Under the pieces are notes generated by a model. It did no database searches. It was not told the DNA's origin and saw only the letters and a program-made list of their open reading frames with translations. From NCBI RefSeq assembly GCF_000376565.1, contig NZ_BARG01000052.1, positions 1 to 64,000 on the forward strand: a stretch of DNA of 64,000 nucleotides. The letters are read 5' to 3'. Position 1 is the first letter of the stretch. The number at the start of each line of letters is the position of its first letter. The position numbers and the translations under genes were made by a program. Shown one piece after another: positions 7,861-16,470 of this stretch. The DNA comes from Streptomyces hokutonensis (GTDB lineage Bacteria; Actinomycetota; Actinomycetes; Streptomycetales; Streptomycetaceae).

Positions 7861-10098
7861 GTGGCGAAACACTTGTACGCGCTGGGACGTTGGGCGGCGC
7901 ACCGCCGGGGCCGGGTGCTGGTGATGTGGGTGCTGCTGCTCGCGGTGGCCGCCGGTCTGGGCACCACCCTCAGCGGCAAAGTGACGACGGAGTTCTCGGT
8001 GCCGGGCATCGAGTCCCAGCAGGCACAGGACCTCCTGAAGGCCAAGTTCCCGCAGGCGGCCGGCGGCACGGCCCGAGTCGTGTTCGCCGCACCGGAGGGC
8101 GAGACACTCTCCGGTGAGAAGGAGCGGCAGGCCGTCGCGGCGACCCTCAAGGAGGTCGCCGCGGTACCGGGAGTCGTCAGTGTCTCCGACCCCGCGAAGA
8201 CCGGCGCGGTCTCGCGGGACGGCACCATCGGCTACGCCGACGCCCTGTTCGGCAAGCCGGCCGACAGCGTGCCCCAGTCCGCCAAGGACCGCCTCGACGA
8301 CGCCCTCGCCCCGGCCAGAAAGGCAGGCCTGGAGGTCGAGTTGGGCGGTACGGTCTCCACCCCGCCGGCCGAGGTCGGCGGACCCGCCGAGGTCTTCGGC
8401 GTGGTCGTGGCCTTCGTGGTGCTCGCGATCGCGCTCAGCTCACTGGTGGCGGCCGGACTTCCCCTGGTGACCGCGCTCGTCGGCGTCGGGGTCGGCGTGA
8501 CGACCGTCCAGTTCCTGTCGCGGTTCATCACGATGACGAACACGGCGACCGTCCTCGCGCTGATGATCGGGCTGGCGGTCGGCATCGACTACGCCCTGTT
8601 CATCGTCTCCCGCCACCGTGAACAACTCGCCGATCCCGGGCAGGACGTACCCGACTCGATCGCCCGCGCCACCGCGACCGCGGGCAGCGCCGTGACCTTC
8701 GCGGGCGTGACGGTCATCGTCGCGCTCGCCGCGCTCTCCGCGGCCGGCATCCCCTTCCTCACCGTGATGGGCCTGGCCGCCGCCGGCACCGTGTTCCTCG
8801 CGGTCCTGGTGGCCCTCACCCTCGTACCGGCCCTGCTGGGGTACCTCGGTGAACGCCTGCGCTCCAAGAGCGCACGGCCGGGGGCGAGTTCTCCGCAGCC
8901 TCGGGTGCCCGCCCGCGGGCGCACACCCGGTGCCTGGGGTCTGGCCTGGGGCCGTCTCATGACGCGCTTCCCCGTCCCCGTCCTGGTCGTGAGTGTCCTC
9001 GGGCTGCTCGTCCTCGCCCTGCCCGCCACCGGACTGCGCCTCGGCCTGCCCAGCAACGAGACCCAGCCCACCGCGAGCACCCAGCACAAGAGCTACGAAC
9101 TGCTCACGAAGGGCTTCGGCCCCGGCTTCAACGCCACCCTCGTCGTGGTCGTGGACGGCACCCGCGTACCGGCCGCGCAGCGCGAGACGGTCGTGGAGCA
9201 GGTCGCGGGGACCGTGGGCAAGGACCCGGACATCGCGACCGTGGCCCCGCCCACGACCACCGAGGACGGGGCGATCACCGTGCTCGGCATCGTGCCGAAG
9301 ACCGGCCCCGACGACAAGAGGACCACCGACCTGGTGCACCGGCTGCGCGACCATGCGGTGACCCCGGTGGCCGACGCGGGCGGCACGGCCTACGTGGCGG
9401 GCGCGACCGCCGCCGGAATCGACGTGTCGGCGAAGCTCGCCTCGGCGCTGCCCCTGTTCGTCACGATCATCGTGGTGCTCGCGCTGCTCCTGCTGATGCT
9501 GGCCTTCCGCTCGGTCCTGGTGCCCCTCAAGGCCGTGCTCGGCTTCCTGCTGTCCATCGCCGCCGGCCTGGGCGCGGTCGTATGGGTCTTCCAGAAGGGC
9601 CACCTGAACGACCTGTTCCAGATCCCGGCGGCGGCCCCGATCGCGAGCTTCGTGCCGGTCCTGCTGATCGGTGTGCTCTTCGGCCTCGCGATGGACTACG
9701 AAGTGTTCCTGGTCAGCCGGATGCGGGAGTACTTCCACCACCACGGGGACGCGCGGGCCGCGGTCGAGCACGGGGTGCAGCGCAGCGGCCGGGTCGTCAC
9801 CGCGGCGGCCCTCATCATGGCGGCCGTCTTCGGCGGCTTCATCTTCAACCACGACCCGACCGTCAAGACGATCGGCTTCGCGCTCACCGTCGGCGTCCTC
9901 ATCGACGCCTTCGTGGTCCGCCTCACGATCGTTCCCGCGGTGCTGAGCCTGCTCGGCCGGCACGCGTGGACCCTCCCCAAGTGGCTGGACCGCGCGGTGC
10001 CGAACGTGGACATCGAGGGCGACTCGCTCCCGCCGCGCACCCCGGCCGGCCACACGGCCCCGGCCGACCCCGAACCGGTGCGGGCCACCAAGGACTGA
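7861..10098 (+). CDS. MMPL-family RND-type exporter
   Basis: A 745-residue membrane protein starting at GTG. It has the two-fold MMPL layout: an N-terminal helix (VLVMWVLLLAVAAGLGTTL), an extracytoplasmic domain, a bundle of five to six helices containing LALMIGLAVGIDYALFIVSR, and a second copy of the same plan with GVLFGLAMDYEVFLVSRMRE. The GxxxD(Y) motifs are the proton-relay region of RND/MMPL pumps. Such proteins export lipids, siderophores or drugs. A soluble loop of low complexity separates the halves near residues 340-365. It follows the SDR gene and probably belongs to the same TetR-controlled unit, which points to an export or self-protection role for a lipophilic compound. Confidence 0.9.
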   Translation: MAKHLYALGRWAAHRRGRVLVMWVLLLAVAAGLGTTLSGKVTTEFSVPGIESQQAQDLLKAKFPQAAGGTARVVFAAPEGETLSGEKERQAVAATLKEVAAVPGVVSVSDPAKTGAVSRDGTIGYADALFGKPADSVPQSAKDRLDDALAPARKAGLEVELGGTVSTPPAEVGGPAEVFGVVVAFVVLAIALSSLVAAGLPLVTALVGVGVGVTTVQFLSRFITMTNTATVLALMIGLAVGIDYALFIVSRHREQLADPGQDVPDSIARATATAGSAVTFAGVTVIVALAALSAAGIPFLTVMGLAAAGTVFLAVLVALTLVPALLGYLGERLRSKSARPGASSPQPRVPARGRTPGAWGLAWGRLMTRFPVPVLVVSVLGLLVLALPATGLRLGLPSNETQPTASTQHKSYELLTKGFGPGFNATLVVVVDGTRVPAAQRETVVEQVAGTVGKDPDIATVAPPTTTEDGAITVLGIVPKTGPDDKRTTDLVHRLRDHAVTPVADAGGTAYVAGATAAGIDVSAKLASALPLFVTIIVVLALLLLMLAFRSVLVPLKAVLGFLLSIAAGLGAVVWVFQKGHLNDLFQIPAAAPIASFVPVLLIGVLFGLAMDYEVFLVSRMREYFHHHGDARAAVEHGVQRSGRVVTAAALIMAAVFGGFIFNHDPTVKTIGFALTVGVLIDAFVVRLTIVPAVLSLLGRHAWTLPKWLDRAVPNVDIEGDSLPPRTPAGHTAPADPEPVRATKD

Positions 10099-10192
10099 CC
10101 GGCCGCAGAGATACGTCAACGCCGGTGCGGGCAGCCCTGGTTGGGCCACCCGCACCGGCGTTCGTCCGTTCTGCCGACCTGCGGACCGCTGG

Positions 10193-10462
10193 TCAGAGCG
10201 TGCGGGACGTCACCCGGAGACCATGGGCATGGCCCCGCCCTCCGTCGACGTCGAGGACCGCGCAGTCGACGTATCCGGCGGCCGGCGACGCCATGAAGGC
10301 GACCGTCTCGGCGACGTCCTCCGGCCGGCACACACGCCCCAGCGCCAGCATGTCCCCGAACCGCTGCCGCTGCTCCTCGTCGAAGATCTCCCGCACACCT
10401 TCGGCGCACAGGGACGGGAACCGCAGCGGTGGCGCTACGCTGCCGTGTCGTGCAGCAGACAC
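10193..10462 (-). pseudogene. remnant of a short-chain dehydrogenase (C-terminus only)
   Basis: The antisense frame between the MMPL gene and the PLP-enzyme gene encodes a typical SDR C-terminal end: FGDMLALGRVCRPEDVAETV followed by AFMASPAAGYVDCAVLDVDG. In intact SDRs this segment (LGRxGxPEDVA...FLAS...YVTGxVLxVDGG) occupies the last 45 or so of about 250 residues. The nucleotide-binding and catalytic parts are absent, and the region upstream is taken over by the PLP-enzyme gene on the other strand. I read this as a decayed gene, not a functional small protein. The 330 bases between 10099 and 10428 hold nothing else recognisable. Confidence 0.65.
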
Positions 10463-11421
10463 GCCTCGACACGGCTCGGATCAGGGTGGCCCGTCGGGTG
10501 ATCGACCCGATGTTCCTCGACACTCCGCTGTACCGCTGCGAGGCGCTGGAGCCCGGCCTCGGGTGCGCGGTCAGCGTCAAGCTCGAAACGGCGAACCCGG
10601 TCCGCAGCTTCAAGGCGCGCGGCACCGAGCTCGTCGCGAGCCGACTCGCCGACAGGGGTGAGCGGGCCGCTGTGTGTGCCAGCGCGGGCAACCTCGGCCA
10701 GGCTCTGGCGTGGTCCGGTCGCGGCCGGGGGCTCGATGTCACCGTAGTGGCGTCCCGTTTCGCGACCGCGGCCAAGCTCGACCGCATCCGCGCGTTGGGT
10801 GCGAGGCTGGAACTGGTGGACGGGGACCACGAGTTGGCCCGCGAGCGGGCGGCGGCCGTCGCACGGTCGAAGGGCATCCGGCTGGTCGAGGACAGCCTGG
10901 ACATCGAGACGTGCGAGGGCGCGGCGACCATCGGCCTGGAACTGGCGGACGCGGCGCGGCCGTTCGACACCGTGCTGATCGCCCTCGGCGGCGGGGCGCT
11001 GGCCACCGGAGTGGGGCATGTGCTGAAGTCCCTGTCGCCCGGGGTGGAGGTGATCTGCGTCCAGCCGCTGGGCGCACCGGCGTTGACGCTCTCGTGGCGC
11101 GCGCGGCGGGTCGTCACCACCGACTCGGCGGACACCATCGCCGACGGCGTCGCGGGCCGGTTTCCCATCCCGGCCGTCCTGGACGACCTCCTCCTGGTCG
11201 CCGACGACGCCCTCCTGGTCCGGGAGGAGTCGATCATCGCCGGTATGCGGATGCTCTTCGACCACGCCGGCCTCGTCGCCGAACCGTCGGCCGCGCTCGG
11301 CATCGCGGCGATCATCGAGAACCGCGAGCGCTTCGCCGGCCGCCATGTGGTCACCGTCGTGTGCGGCGGCAACGTCGACACGGACGCGTATCGCCGCTGG
11401 ATAGGCGCGGCTCCGCTGTAG
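10429..11421 (+). CDS. PLP-dependent threonine/serine dehydratase-like enzyme
   Basis: A fold-type II PLP enzyme of 330 residues if started at the GTG at 10429; GTGs at 10450 and 10498 are alternatives, and none has a strong ribosome site. Motifs: ETANPVRSFKARG with the Schiff-base lysine, CASAGNLGQALAW (the SxGN substrate loop), ALGGGALATGVGHVL (phosphate-binding glycine loop) and VVCGGNVD at the end. This matches the threonine ammonia-lyase/serine racemase group, without a C-terminal ACT regulatory domain, so it is closer to catabolic or biosynthetic dehydratases than to allosteric IlvA. It stands alone, downstream of a decayed SDR gene. A perfect stem-loop follows 20 nt after its stop. Confidence 0.85.
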   Translation: MALRCRVVQQTRLDTARIRVARRVIDPMFLDTPLYRCEALEPGLGCAVSVKLETANPVRSFKARGTELVASRLADRGERAAVCASAGNLGQALAWSGRGRGLDVTVVASRFATAAKLDRIRALGARLELVDGDHELARERAAAVARSKGIRLVEDSLDIETCEGAATIGLELADAARPFDTVLIALGGGALATGVGHVLKSLSPGVEVICVQPLGAPALTLSWRARRVVTTDSADTIADGVAGRFPIPAVLDDLLLVADDALLVREESIIAGMRMLFDHAGLVAEPSAALGIAAIIENRERFAGRHVVTVVCGGNVDTDAYRRWIGAAPL

Positions 11422-11440
11422 GGGTTCCTCCCGCACGGCG

Positions 11441-11469
11441 TCCCGGGCACGCTCGTCACGTGCCCGGGA
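11441..11469 (+). terminator. stem-loop terminator candidate after the PLP-enzyme gene
   Basis: Perfect 11-bp arms, TCCCGGGCACG (11441-11451) and CGTGCCCGGGA (11459-11469), with a 7-nt loop. There is no T-run, which is usual for terminators in high-GC actinomycetes. Confidence 0.6.
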
Positions 11470-11784
11470 TGTCCCGCCGCGGTGGCCGCTTTCCCTTCAC
11501 CGCGGTGGTGTCCACCGGTGTGTGGCACCAGAGTTGCCGCTGCGCGGCGACGGGTGAAGACCTCGGGGGGCCGCGTCAGACTCTCGTAAGATCCACTCCG
11601 TGCGATCTCCAACGGGGTTGCGGAGTCCTGGAGTTGGTGCCGCCACGCCCGCTTGCCGGGGTCGGTCGGTCACAGCGACGTGCGAGGCAGGGGCGCCATC
11701 CGCGCGCTTCACATGTACGGCGTCCACCAGTTGACCCTCGTCGCTGGCGACGCCCTCACCAACACGCAGCGCTGCAAGGCGAGT
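11470..11784. other. non-coding stretch, nothing recognisable
   Basis: About 315 bases between the stem-loop and the 3' end of a TetR gene. Open frames here (for example antisense 11497-11727) lack recognisable motifs. There is a short inverted GCCGCGGTGG/CCACCGCGG-type segment near 11476-11513, but I see no gene, RNA or element. Confidence 0.4.
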
Positions 11785-12387
11785 TCAGCGTGGCCGCCGC
11801 TGTACGACATCGGCGAGCACCGTGGTCACCAGCTTGCCGACGGTCGATGTGGTCGGCGGGTCCGAGGACCGGTCGGCGAACAGGAGGTGTCCGCCGCCGA
11901 CCAGGGAGAGGGTGAGCGAGTCGATGTCGGCGTCGGCCGCGATGCGGCCCTTGGCGCGCTCGTCGGTCAGATAGGCCGAGACCGCCGTGGTCATCTCGGC
12001 GAGGATGGCGATACCGCCCCCGGGCCGGGCCTGCCGCAGCCGCGCCCGCAACTCGTCCCGGAAGGTGATGAGCGGGATGATCGCCACCGGCACGGGCCCG
12101 AACAGGGTGGTCAGCGCGCCGGTGAGATTGTCGGCGACGGTGCCGGTTCCGGCGGAGTCGCGCAGCGCCTGGGCCTGTGTCTCCAACTGCGCGGCCCGGT
12201 CGAGGACGAGCTCGGCGAGGAACGCGTCGAAGTCCGTGAAGTGCCGGTGCAGAACGCCTTTGGCGCAGCCCGCCTCATCGGTGACGGCGCGGCTGGTCAG
12301 CCCGTTCGGGCCGTCCCGCAGCAGTACGCGCTCGGCGGCGTCGAACAACTGCTGCCGCGCATCACGAAGGTGCACCCCGGTCGGCAC
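11785..12387 (-). CDS. TetR-family regulator, divergent from methyltransferase
   Basis: A 200-residue TetR protein from a GTG at 12387. The HTH is LTSRAVTDEAGCAKGVLHRH followed by FTDFDAFLAELV, with a helical effector domain behind it. The short divergent region to the methyltransferase gene (73 bp) holds the near-palindrome GTGGGC-GCTT-GCCCAC, a likely operator. By position it should regulate itself and the methyltransferase. Its ligand is unknown. It is not obviously a close copy of the TetR at 6137, although the two operators share the GTGGGC/GCCCAC core. Confidence 0.9.
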   Translation of the reverse strand: MPTGVHLRDARQQLFDAAERVLLRDGPNGLTSRAVTDEAGCAKGVLHRHFTDFDAFLAELVLDRAAQLETQAQALRDSAGTGTVADNLTGALTTLFGPVPVAIIPLITFRDELRARLRQARPGGGIAILAEMTTAVSAYLTDERAKGRIAADADIDSLTLSLVGGGHLLFADRSSDPPTTSTVGKLVTTVLADVVQRRPR

Positions 12388-12432
12388 TTGTGGGTTCCTC
12401 TCGTGCGCCGGCTCGACGGCGCCTCTGGGCTT

Positions 12433-12448
12433 GTGGGCGCTTGCCCAC
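12433..12448 (+). promoter_or_regulatory. probable TetR operator between divergent genes
   Basis: GTGGGC (12433-12438), a GCTT spacer and GCCCAC (12443-12448) form a 6-bp-arm palindrome directly upstream of the AAGGTG ribosome site of the methyltransferase. A further GCCCAC half-site overlaps the start codon (12463-12468). Confidence 0.55.
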
Positions 12449-12460
12449 TAAGGTGAACGC

Positions 12461-13294
12461 ATGCCCACTTTACCGCGAGAGCAGCCAGAACCCGCCCCGC
12501 TGTACCAGGCCCGGCAGATGGCCGAGTCCTTCGGCGCGGACGCCCGACGCTACGACCAGGCCCGCCCCGGCTATCCCGACGACCTGGTGGTGCGCGTCGT
12601 CACCGGGAGCCCGGGGGCGAGTGCGCCGGAGGTACTCGACGTCGGCTGCGGCACCGGCATCGCGTCCCGCCAGTTCCAGGCCGCCGGCTGCACCGTGCTC
12701 GGCGTCGAACCGGACGCGCGGATGGCCGACTTCGCGCGGGACCGCGGCCTGCCGGTCGAGGTGGCGACCTTCGAGGACTGGGAACCGGGCGGCCGGACGT
12801 TCGACGCGGTGACCGCCGCCCAGTCCTGGCACTGGGTGGACCCGCTCGCCGGTGCCGTCAAAGCGGCCCAAGTGCTGCGCCCCAACGGCCTATTGGCGAT
12901 CTTCGGCCACGTGTACGAGCCGCCCGCCGAGGTGGCCGAGCCCTTCGCGGCCGCCTACCGACGAGTGGTGCCCGACTCGCCCTTCGGTGGTGGATCGGCC
13001 CGCCGCCCGCTGGAGATGTACCAGGCGGCATACGCGAAGGTGGCCGACAGGATCCGCGAGACCGGGCGGTTCCATGAACCGGAACAGTCGCGATTCGACT
13101 GGGAGCGGCCGTACACGCGCGACCAGTGGCTGGATCTCCTCCCCACGACCGGCGGCCTCACCCGCCTCGACCCCGGCCGACTGGCCGAGATTCTGGGCGA
13201 GGTGGGCCGAGCCGTCGACGCCCTGGGAGGCGGCTTCACGATGCCCTACACCACCCTGGCGGTCATCGCCGTACGCGCCGACACCCCCCTCTGA
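12461..13294 (+). CDS. class I SAM-dependent methyltransferase
   Basis: A 277-residue cytoplasmic enzyme with AAGGTGA five to six nt before the ATG. The SAM motif I is VLDVGCGTGIASRQF near residues 66-80, the acidic motif II region is VLGVEPDARMADFARDRG, and the methyltransferase_11-type core continues with FDAVTAAQSWHWVDP, VLRPNGLLAIFGHVYEP. The N-terminal ARRYDQARPGYP is typical of the UbiE/COQ5-like small-molecule methyltransferases of actinomycetes. The acceptor cannot be deduced. Expression is probably controlled by the divergent TetR protein, so it may modify a compound sensed by that repressor. Confidence 0.88.
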   Translation: MPTLPREQPEPAPLYQARQMAESFGADARRYDQARPGYPDDLVVRVVTGSPGASAPEVLDVGCGTGIASRQFQAAGCTVLGVEPDARMADFARDRGLPVEVATFEDWEPGGRTFDAVTAAQSWHWVDPLAGAVKAAQVLRPNGLLAIFGHVYEPPAEVAEPFAAAYRRVVPDSPFGGGSARRPLEMYQAAYAKVADRIRETGRFHEPEQSRFDWERPYTRDQWLDLLPTTGGLTRLDPGRLAEILGEVGRAVDALGGGFTMPYTTLAVIAVRADTPL

Positions 13295-13460
13295 TCCCCT
13301 TTGATCCACTCCCTTTCGGAACGGCGGGTTCCAGAGCGTTGCTTTCCGAACGGCCCGCTCGTTGATCTCCGCATGCAGTGAGCGGTGCCCGAGCGGCATG
13401 GAGGCGTGGATCGACAGTGGTGCCCGGCGGCCTCCCGTGGGCAGGCGAACGGAGAGCCCT

Positions 13461-14864
13461 GTGCGCATGAGTGACCTTCAGCGGTGCGAGATCCGTCCCG
13501 GACGACTCGTCGAGTGGACGCTGCACCCGGCGGCCGTAGGAGCGGCGCGGGCGCTTCCCGACGACGTGCGGCCACCGGCGTATGTGCAGGAGTCCCATAT
13601 CCGTACGGCGCGTTCGGTGCGCGAGGACGGGCTGTTCGTGCCGACCTGGCTCGGCACCGCCTTCGACATGCCGGGGAGGATCGAACTCGACGTGCTCCAG
13701 GGCGCGTTGCGGGACTGGATGCTCCGGCACGAGACGCTGCGCAGCGGCTTCCGGTGGGCCGGCGACGAGATGCGCCGCTTCACCCTGGACGCCGACGATG
13801 TGGCCCTGCACCGTGAGGACATCGGCGAGTTCGCGGACGCGGGGACTCTGACCCGGTATCTGCAGGACCGTTTCGATGTCACGGCGGACGCGCTCACCTG
13901 GCCGAACTTCCTCTTCGCGGCGGTCGTACGCCAGGACTGCACGAGCGTGTACCTGGCGTTCGACCACAGCAACGTCGACGCGTACTCGCTCCATCGCATC
14001 GCGGGGGAGGTGCACGAGCTGTACGCCGCTGGGCTGGCCGGGAGGACGGTCGAAGTGGCGCCCGTCGCCAGCTACATCGACTTCTGCGCGGGTGAGCGCA
14101 CGGACGCCGACCAGATCGACGACACGCACACCGTCGTCTCCCGCTGGCGCGAGTTCATCGCCCGCTGCGACGGCAAACTGCCGAACTTCCCCGTCGACCT
14201 CGGCCTCGACCCCCAAGGGCCGCTGCCCACACAGAAGTTCCTCCAGGAAATGCTGACCGGCGACGCGGAGGCGACGGCCTTCGAGGCGTACTGCCGGCCG
14301 TACGGCGGAAGCCTCGTCGGTGTCCTGGCGGCCGTCGCCCTCGCCGCCCGCGAGATCAGCGGCCTCGACGTGTACCGCACCGTCGTGCCCTTCCACACCC
14401 GGGCCAAGTCCCGCTGGGCCGACTCGGTCGGCTGGTACGTGGGCGGCGCGCCGATCGAGATCCCCATCGAGCACGCGCGGGACTTCGACGACGCCCTGCG
14501 GATGGTCCGCGCCACCCTCCGCGAGAACCGCCCACTGGCCCGTATGCCCATCGCCCGCGTACTGCGCCTGCTGGGCGCCGACTTCCGGCCCACGTCCCCC
14601 GACCTGTACTCGATCGTCTCCTACGTCGACTCGCGCGCCCTGCCCGGTTCGGACCGCTGGCAGGAGCTGAAGGCGTACGGGCTGATCCGGGTGTCGTACG
14701 GCGATCAGGTGTGCGCGTGGGTGACTCGAGTCCATGAAGGTCTGCAGTTCGCCTGCCGTATCCCGGACAACGACATCGCGGACAAGAACATGCGGCTGTG
14801 CATGGAGTTGGTGGGGAAGCACATGGCCTCGGTGGCCGGGCGGGCATTGGCCGTGCGTCTCTAG
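13461..14864 (+). CDS. stand-alone condensation-domain (acyltransferase-like) protein
   Basis: About 467 residues from GTG 13461 (or 465 from ATG 13467); GGAGAG at 13451-13456 fits the GTG better. The protein resembles a single NRPS condensation / PapA-type acyltransferase domain: an early LQGALRDWMLRHETLRSGFR core motif, the active-site segment LAFDHSNVDAYSLHRIAGEV in the place of HHxxxDG, and later VVPFHTRAKSRWADSVGWYV and FRPTSPDLYSIVSYVD as latch/bridge-like motifs. The second histidine and the aspartate of the active site are kept while the first histidine is Asp and the glycine is Ala. No carrier protein, adenylation or ketosynthase gene is nearby. It could be an acyl or amide transferase on a free substrate, or a regulatory remnant. 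Confidence 0.78.
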   Translation: MRMSDLQRCEIRPGRLVEWTLHPAAVGAARALPDDVRPPAYVQESHIRTARSVREDGLFVPTWLGTAFDMPGRIELDVLQGALRDWMLRHETLRSGFRWAGDEMRRFTLDADDVALHREDIGEFADAGTLTRYLQDRFDVTADALTWPNFLFAAVVRQDCTSVYLAFDHSNVDAYSLHRIAGEVHELYAAGLAGRTVEVAPVASYIDFCAGERTDADQIDDTHTVVSRWREFIARCDGKLPNFPVDLGLDPQGPLPTQKFLQEMLTGDAEATAFEAYCRPYGGSLVGVLAAVALAAREISGLDVYRTVVPFHTRAKSRWADSVGWYVGGAPIEIPIEHARDFDDALRMVRATLRENRPLARMPIARVLRLLGADFRPTSPDLYSIVSYVDSRALPGSDRWQELKAYGLIRVSYGDQVCAWVTRVHEGLQFACRIPDNDIADKNMRLCMELVGKHMASVAGRALAVRL

Positions 14865-14896
14865 GCCCAAAACGTACGGCTGTTGAGGCCGGACCC

Positions 14897-14939
14897 GACA
14901 TGGGGCGCGTGCACCGACCGGTGTTGCGCGCCCCATGTC
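14897..14939 (+). terminator. stem-loop terminator after the condensation-domain gene
   Basis: Arms GACATGGGGCGCG (14897-14909) and CGCGCCCCATGTC (14927-14939) pair perfectly over 13 bp. The loop itself contains a small CACC/GGTG hairpin. It lies 32 nt after the stop codon. Confidence 0.7.
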
Positions 14940-14964
14940 CGAACAAACATGTGCTGCAGCACCG

Positions 14965-15017
14965 TTGACCGACCGGACGGACGGGATCTACGTTCGGTGC
15001 AGGCGAAAGCGCTTGCC
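14965..15017 (+). promoter_or_regulatory. sugar-operon promoter with LacI-type operator at +1
   Basis: TTGACC (14965-14970), an 18-nt spacer and TACGTT (14989-14994) form a vegetative-type promoter. The predicted start point falls into GGCGAAAGCGCTTGCC (15002-15017), whose core AAGCGCTT (15007-15014) is a perfect palindrome with the central CG-containing symmetry of LacI-family operators. The sugar-binding lipoprotein gene begins 134 nt downstream. No LacI gene is found in the window. Confidence 0.65.
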
Positions 15018-15150
15018 ATACCCCCACCGTTCATCCGGCCCACCCCCTGGGTCGCGCTCCCGGTAATCCGTCCCCCCACCTTCCACCGGACCGGGCAACC
15101 ACTCCTGACCTCAGACAACGATGTCCACGCCCCACTCAGGAGGCATCGCC

Positions 15151-16470
15151 ATGACACCACCCAGTATCCGGAGACGAGATCTCCTCGGCGCCGCCGCGGG
15201 CTTCGTGTTCGCCCCGCTCCTCGCCGGCTGTGCCGACGGCGGCGGAGGGAGCACCGCGGTCGGCGGGAAGGTCGGCCTGACGTTCGCCTGGTGGGGGAAC
15301 GACGACCGCGCGCAACGTACCAACGCCGCCGTCGCCCTCTTCGAGAAGCGGCATCCGAACATCTCGGTGCGCACCTCCTTCGCCGGCTACCCGGCCTATG
15401 TGCAGAAGCTCGCCACCCAGGCGGCGGGCGGCGACCTCCCCGACGTGGCGCAGCTCGACTACCGGCAGATATCCCAGTACGCGGGCAGCGGCACCCTCCT
15501 GGACCTCGGCCCCTACCTCAGCAACGGCACCCTGCGGACCGCCGACTTCGACAAGGGCCTCACCCGCACCGGCGTCTACGGCGGCCGGCAGTACGCCCTC
15601 CCGATGGGCAGGGGAACGACCGGAATCGTCTACGACGCGGCCGTCTTCAAGAAGGCCGGAGTCGCCACGCCCCGGCCGGGCTGGACCTGGGACGACTGGG
15701 CCGAGGCGGGCCGCAGGATCAGCGCGCTCGGCATGAAGGGCCCCAACGGGCACGCCTACACCGGTCTCTCCGACCTCGGCGTGAACGAGGACGCCTTCGA
15801 GACCTGGCTGCGCGGCAGGGGCAAGCAGCTCTACGCCTCCCAGCACCGGCTCGGCTTCGGCACCGACGACCTGACCGAGTTCTGGACCTTCACCGACAAA
15901 CTGCGCCGCGAGGGAGTCGTCTCGCAGGCCAGGGACACCGCCCAGATCGGCGGCGCCGTCGAGGACACCCCGATGGGACGGGGACTGGCCGCGACCGACT
16001 TCAACTGGGACGCCCCCTTCCTCGGCTATCCGCCGCTGCTCGGCGACTCCGTCCACTTCGCGCCCGTACCCACCACCGACGGAAAGGTCGGCCAGTACTT
16101 CAAGCCGACCATGCTCATCGGCGTCGGCGCGGGCACCCAACACCCCAAGGAGGCCGCCGAGTTGATCGACTTCCTGCTCAACGACCCCGACGCGGGCAAG
16201 ATCCTCGGCGTCACCCGCTCCACACCGCCCAACAGGCGAATAGCCGCCGCGATAGGCAGGACCCTCACCGGCCCGGAGAAGGAGGTCTACGACTACGGAC
16301 GCACGATCGCCGCCCACGGCACGGACGCGCCGCCCATGGCACCGCCCCGCGGCGACGTCGTCCTCCAGGTCTCCTTCCAACGCGACTACCAGCGCGTCTC
16401 CTACGGCATGCAGAGCCCGCGAGGAGCCGCCGAGGAGTACGTCGCCGAGGCGAAGCGGGAGCTGCGATGA
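15151..16470 (+). CDS. ABC sugar-binding lipoprotein
   Basis: A 439-residue extracytoplasmic solute-binding protein (family 1). The ATG at 15151 is used because AGGAGG lies eight nt upstream; an in-frame ATG at 15121 has none. The N-terminus carries a twin-arginine-like signal with a lipobox, RRRDLLGAAAGFVFAPLLAG then Cys27, so it is likely a lipid-anchored Tat substrate. The mature part has the usual SBP_bac_1 layout (LTFAWWGNDDRAQRTNAAVA, later TMLIGVGAGTQHPKEAAELI). It would bind an oligosaccharide or monosaccharide outside the cell and deliver it to the two permeases that follow with overlapping codons. The sugar is not identifiable. Confidence 0.93.
   Translation: MTPPSIRRRDLLGAAAGFVFAPLLAGCADGGGGSTAVGGKVGLTFAWWGNDDRAQRTNAAVALFEKRHPNISVRTSFAGYPAYVQKLATQAAGGDLPDVAQLDYRQISQYAGSGTLLDLGPYLSNGTLRTADFDKGLTRTGVYGGRQYALPMGRGTTGIVYDAAVFKKAGVATPRPGWTWDDWAEAGRRISALGMKGPNGHAYTGLSDLGVNEDAFETWLRGRGKQLYASQHRLGFGTDDLTEFWTFTDKLRREGVVSQARDTAQIGGAVEDTPMGRGLAATDFNWDAPFLGYPPLLGDSVHFAPVPTTDGKVGQYFKPTMLIGVGAGTQHPKEAAELIDFLLNDPDAGKILGVTRSTPPNRRIAAAIGRTLTGPEKEVYDYGRTIAAHGTDAPPMAPPRGDVVLQVSFQRDYQRVSYGMQSPRGAAEEYVAEAKRELR

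Noticed and set aside
8440..10155. 571-codon antisense frame opposite the MMPL gene
   Set aside because: His/Asp/Gly/Arg-rich translation typical of an antisense shadow; the sense frame is a clear transporter.
11497..11727. 76-codon antisense frame in the gap after the PLP-enzyme gene
   Set aside because: No ribosome site, no recognisable motif and unfavourable composition.
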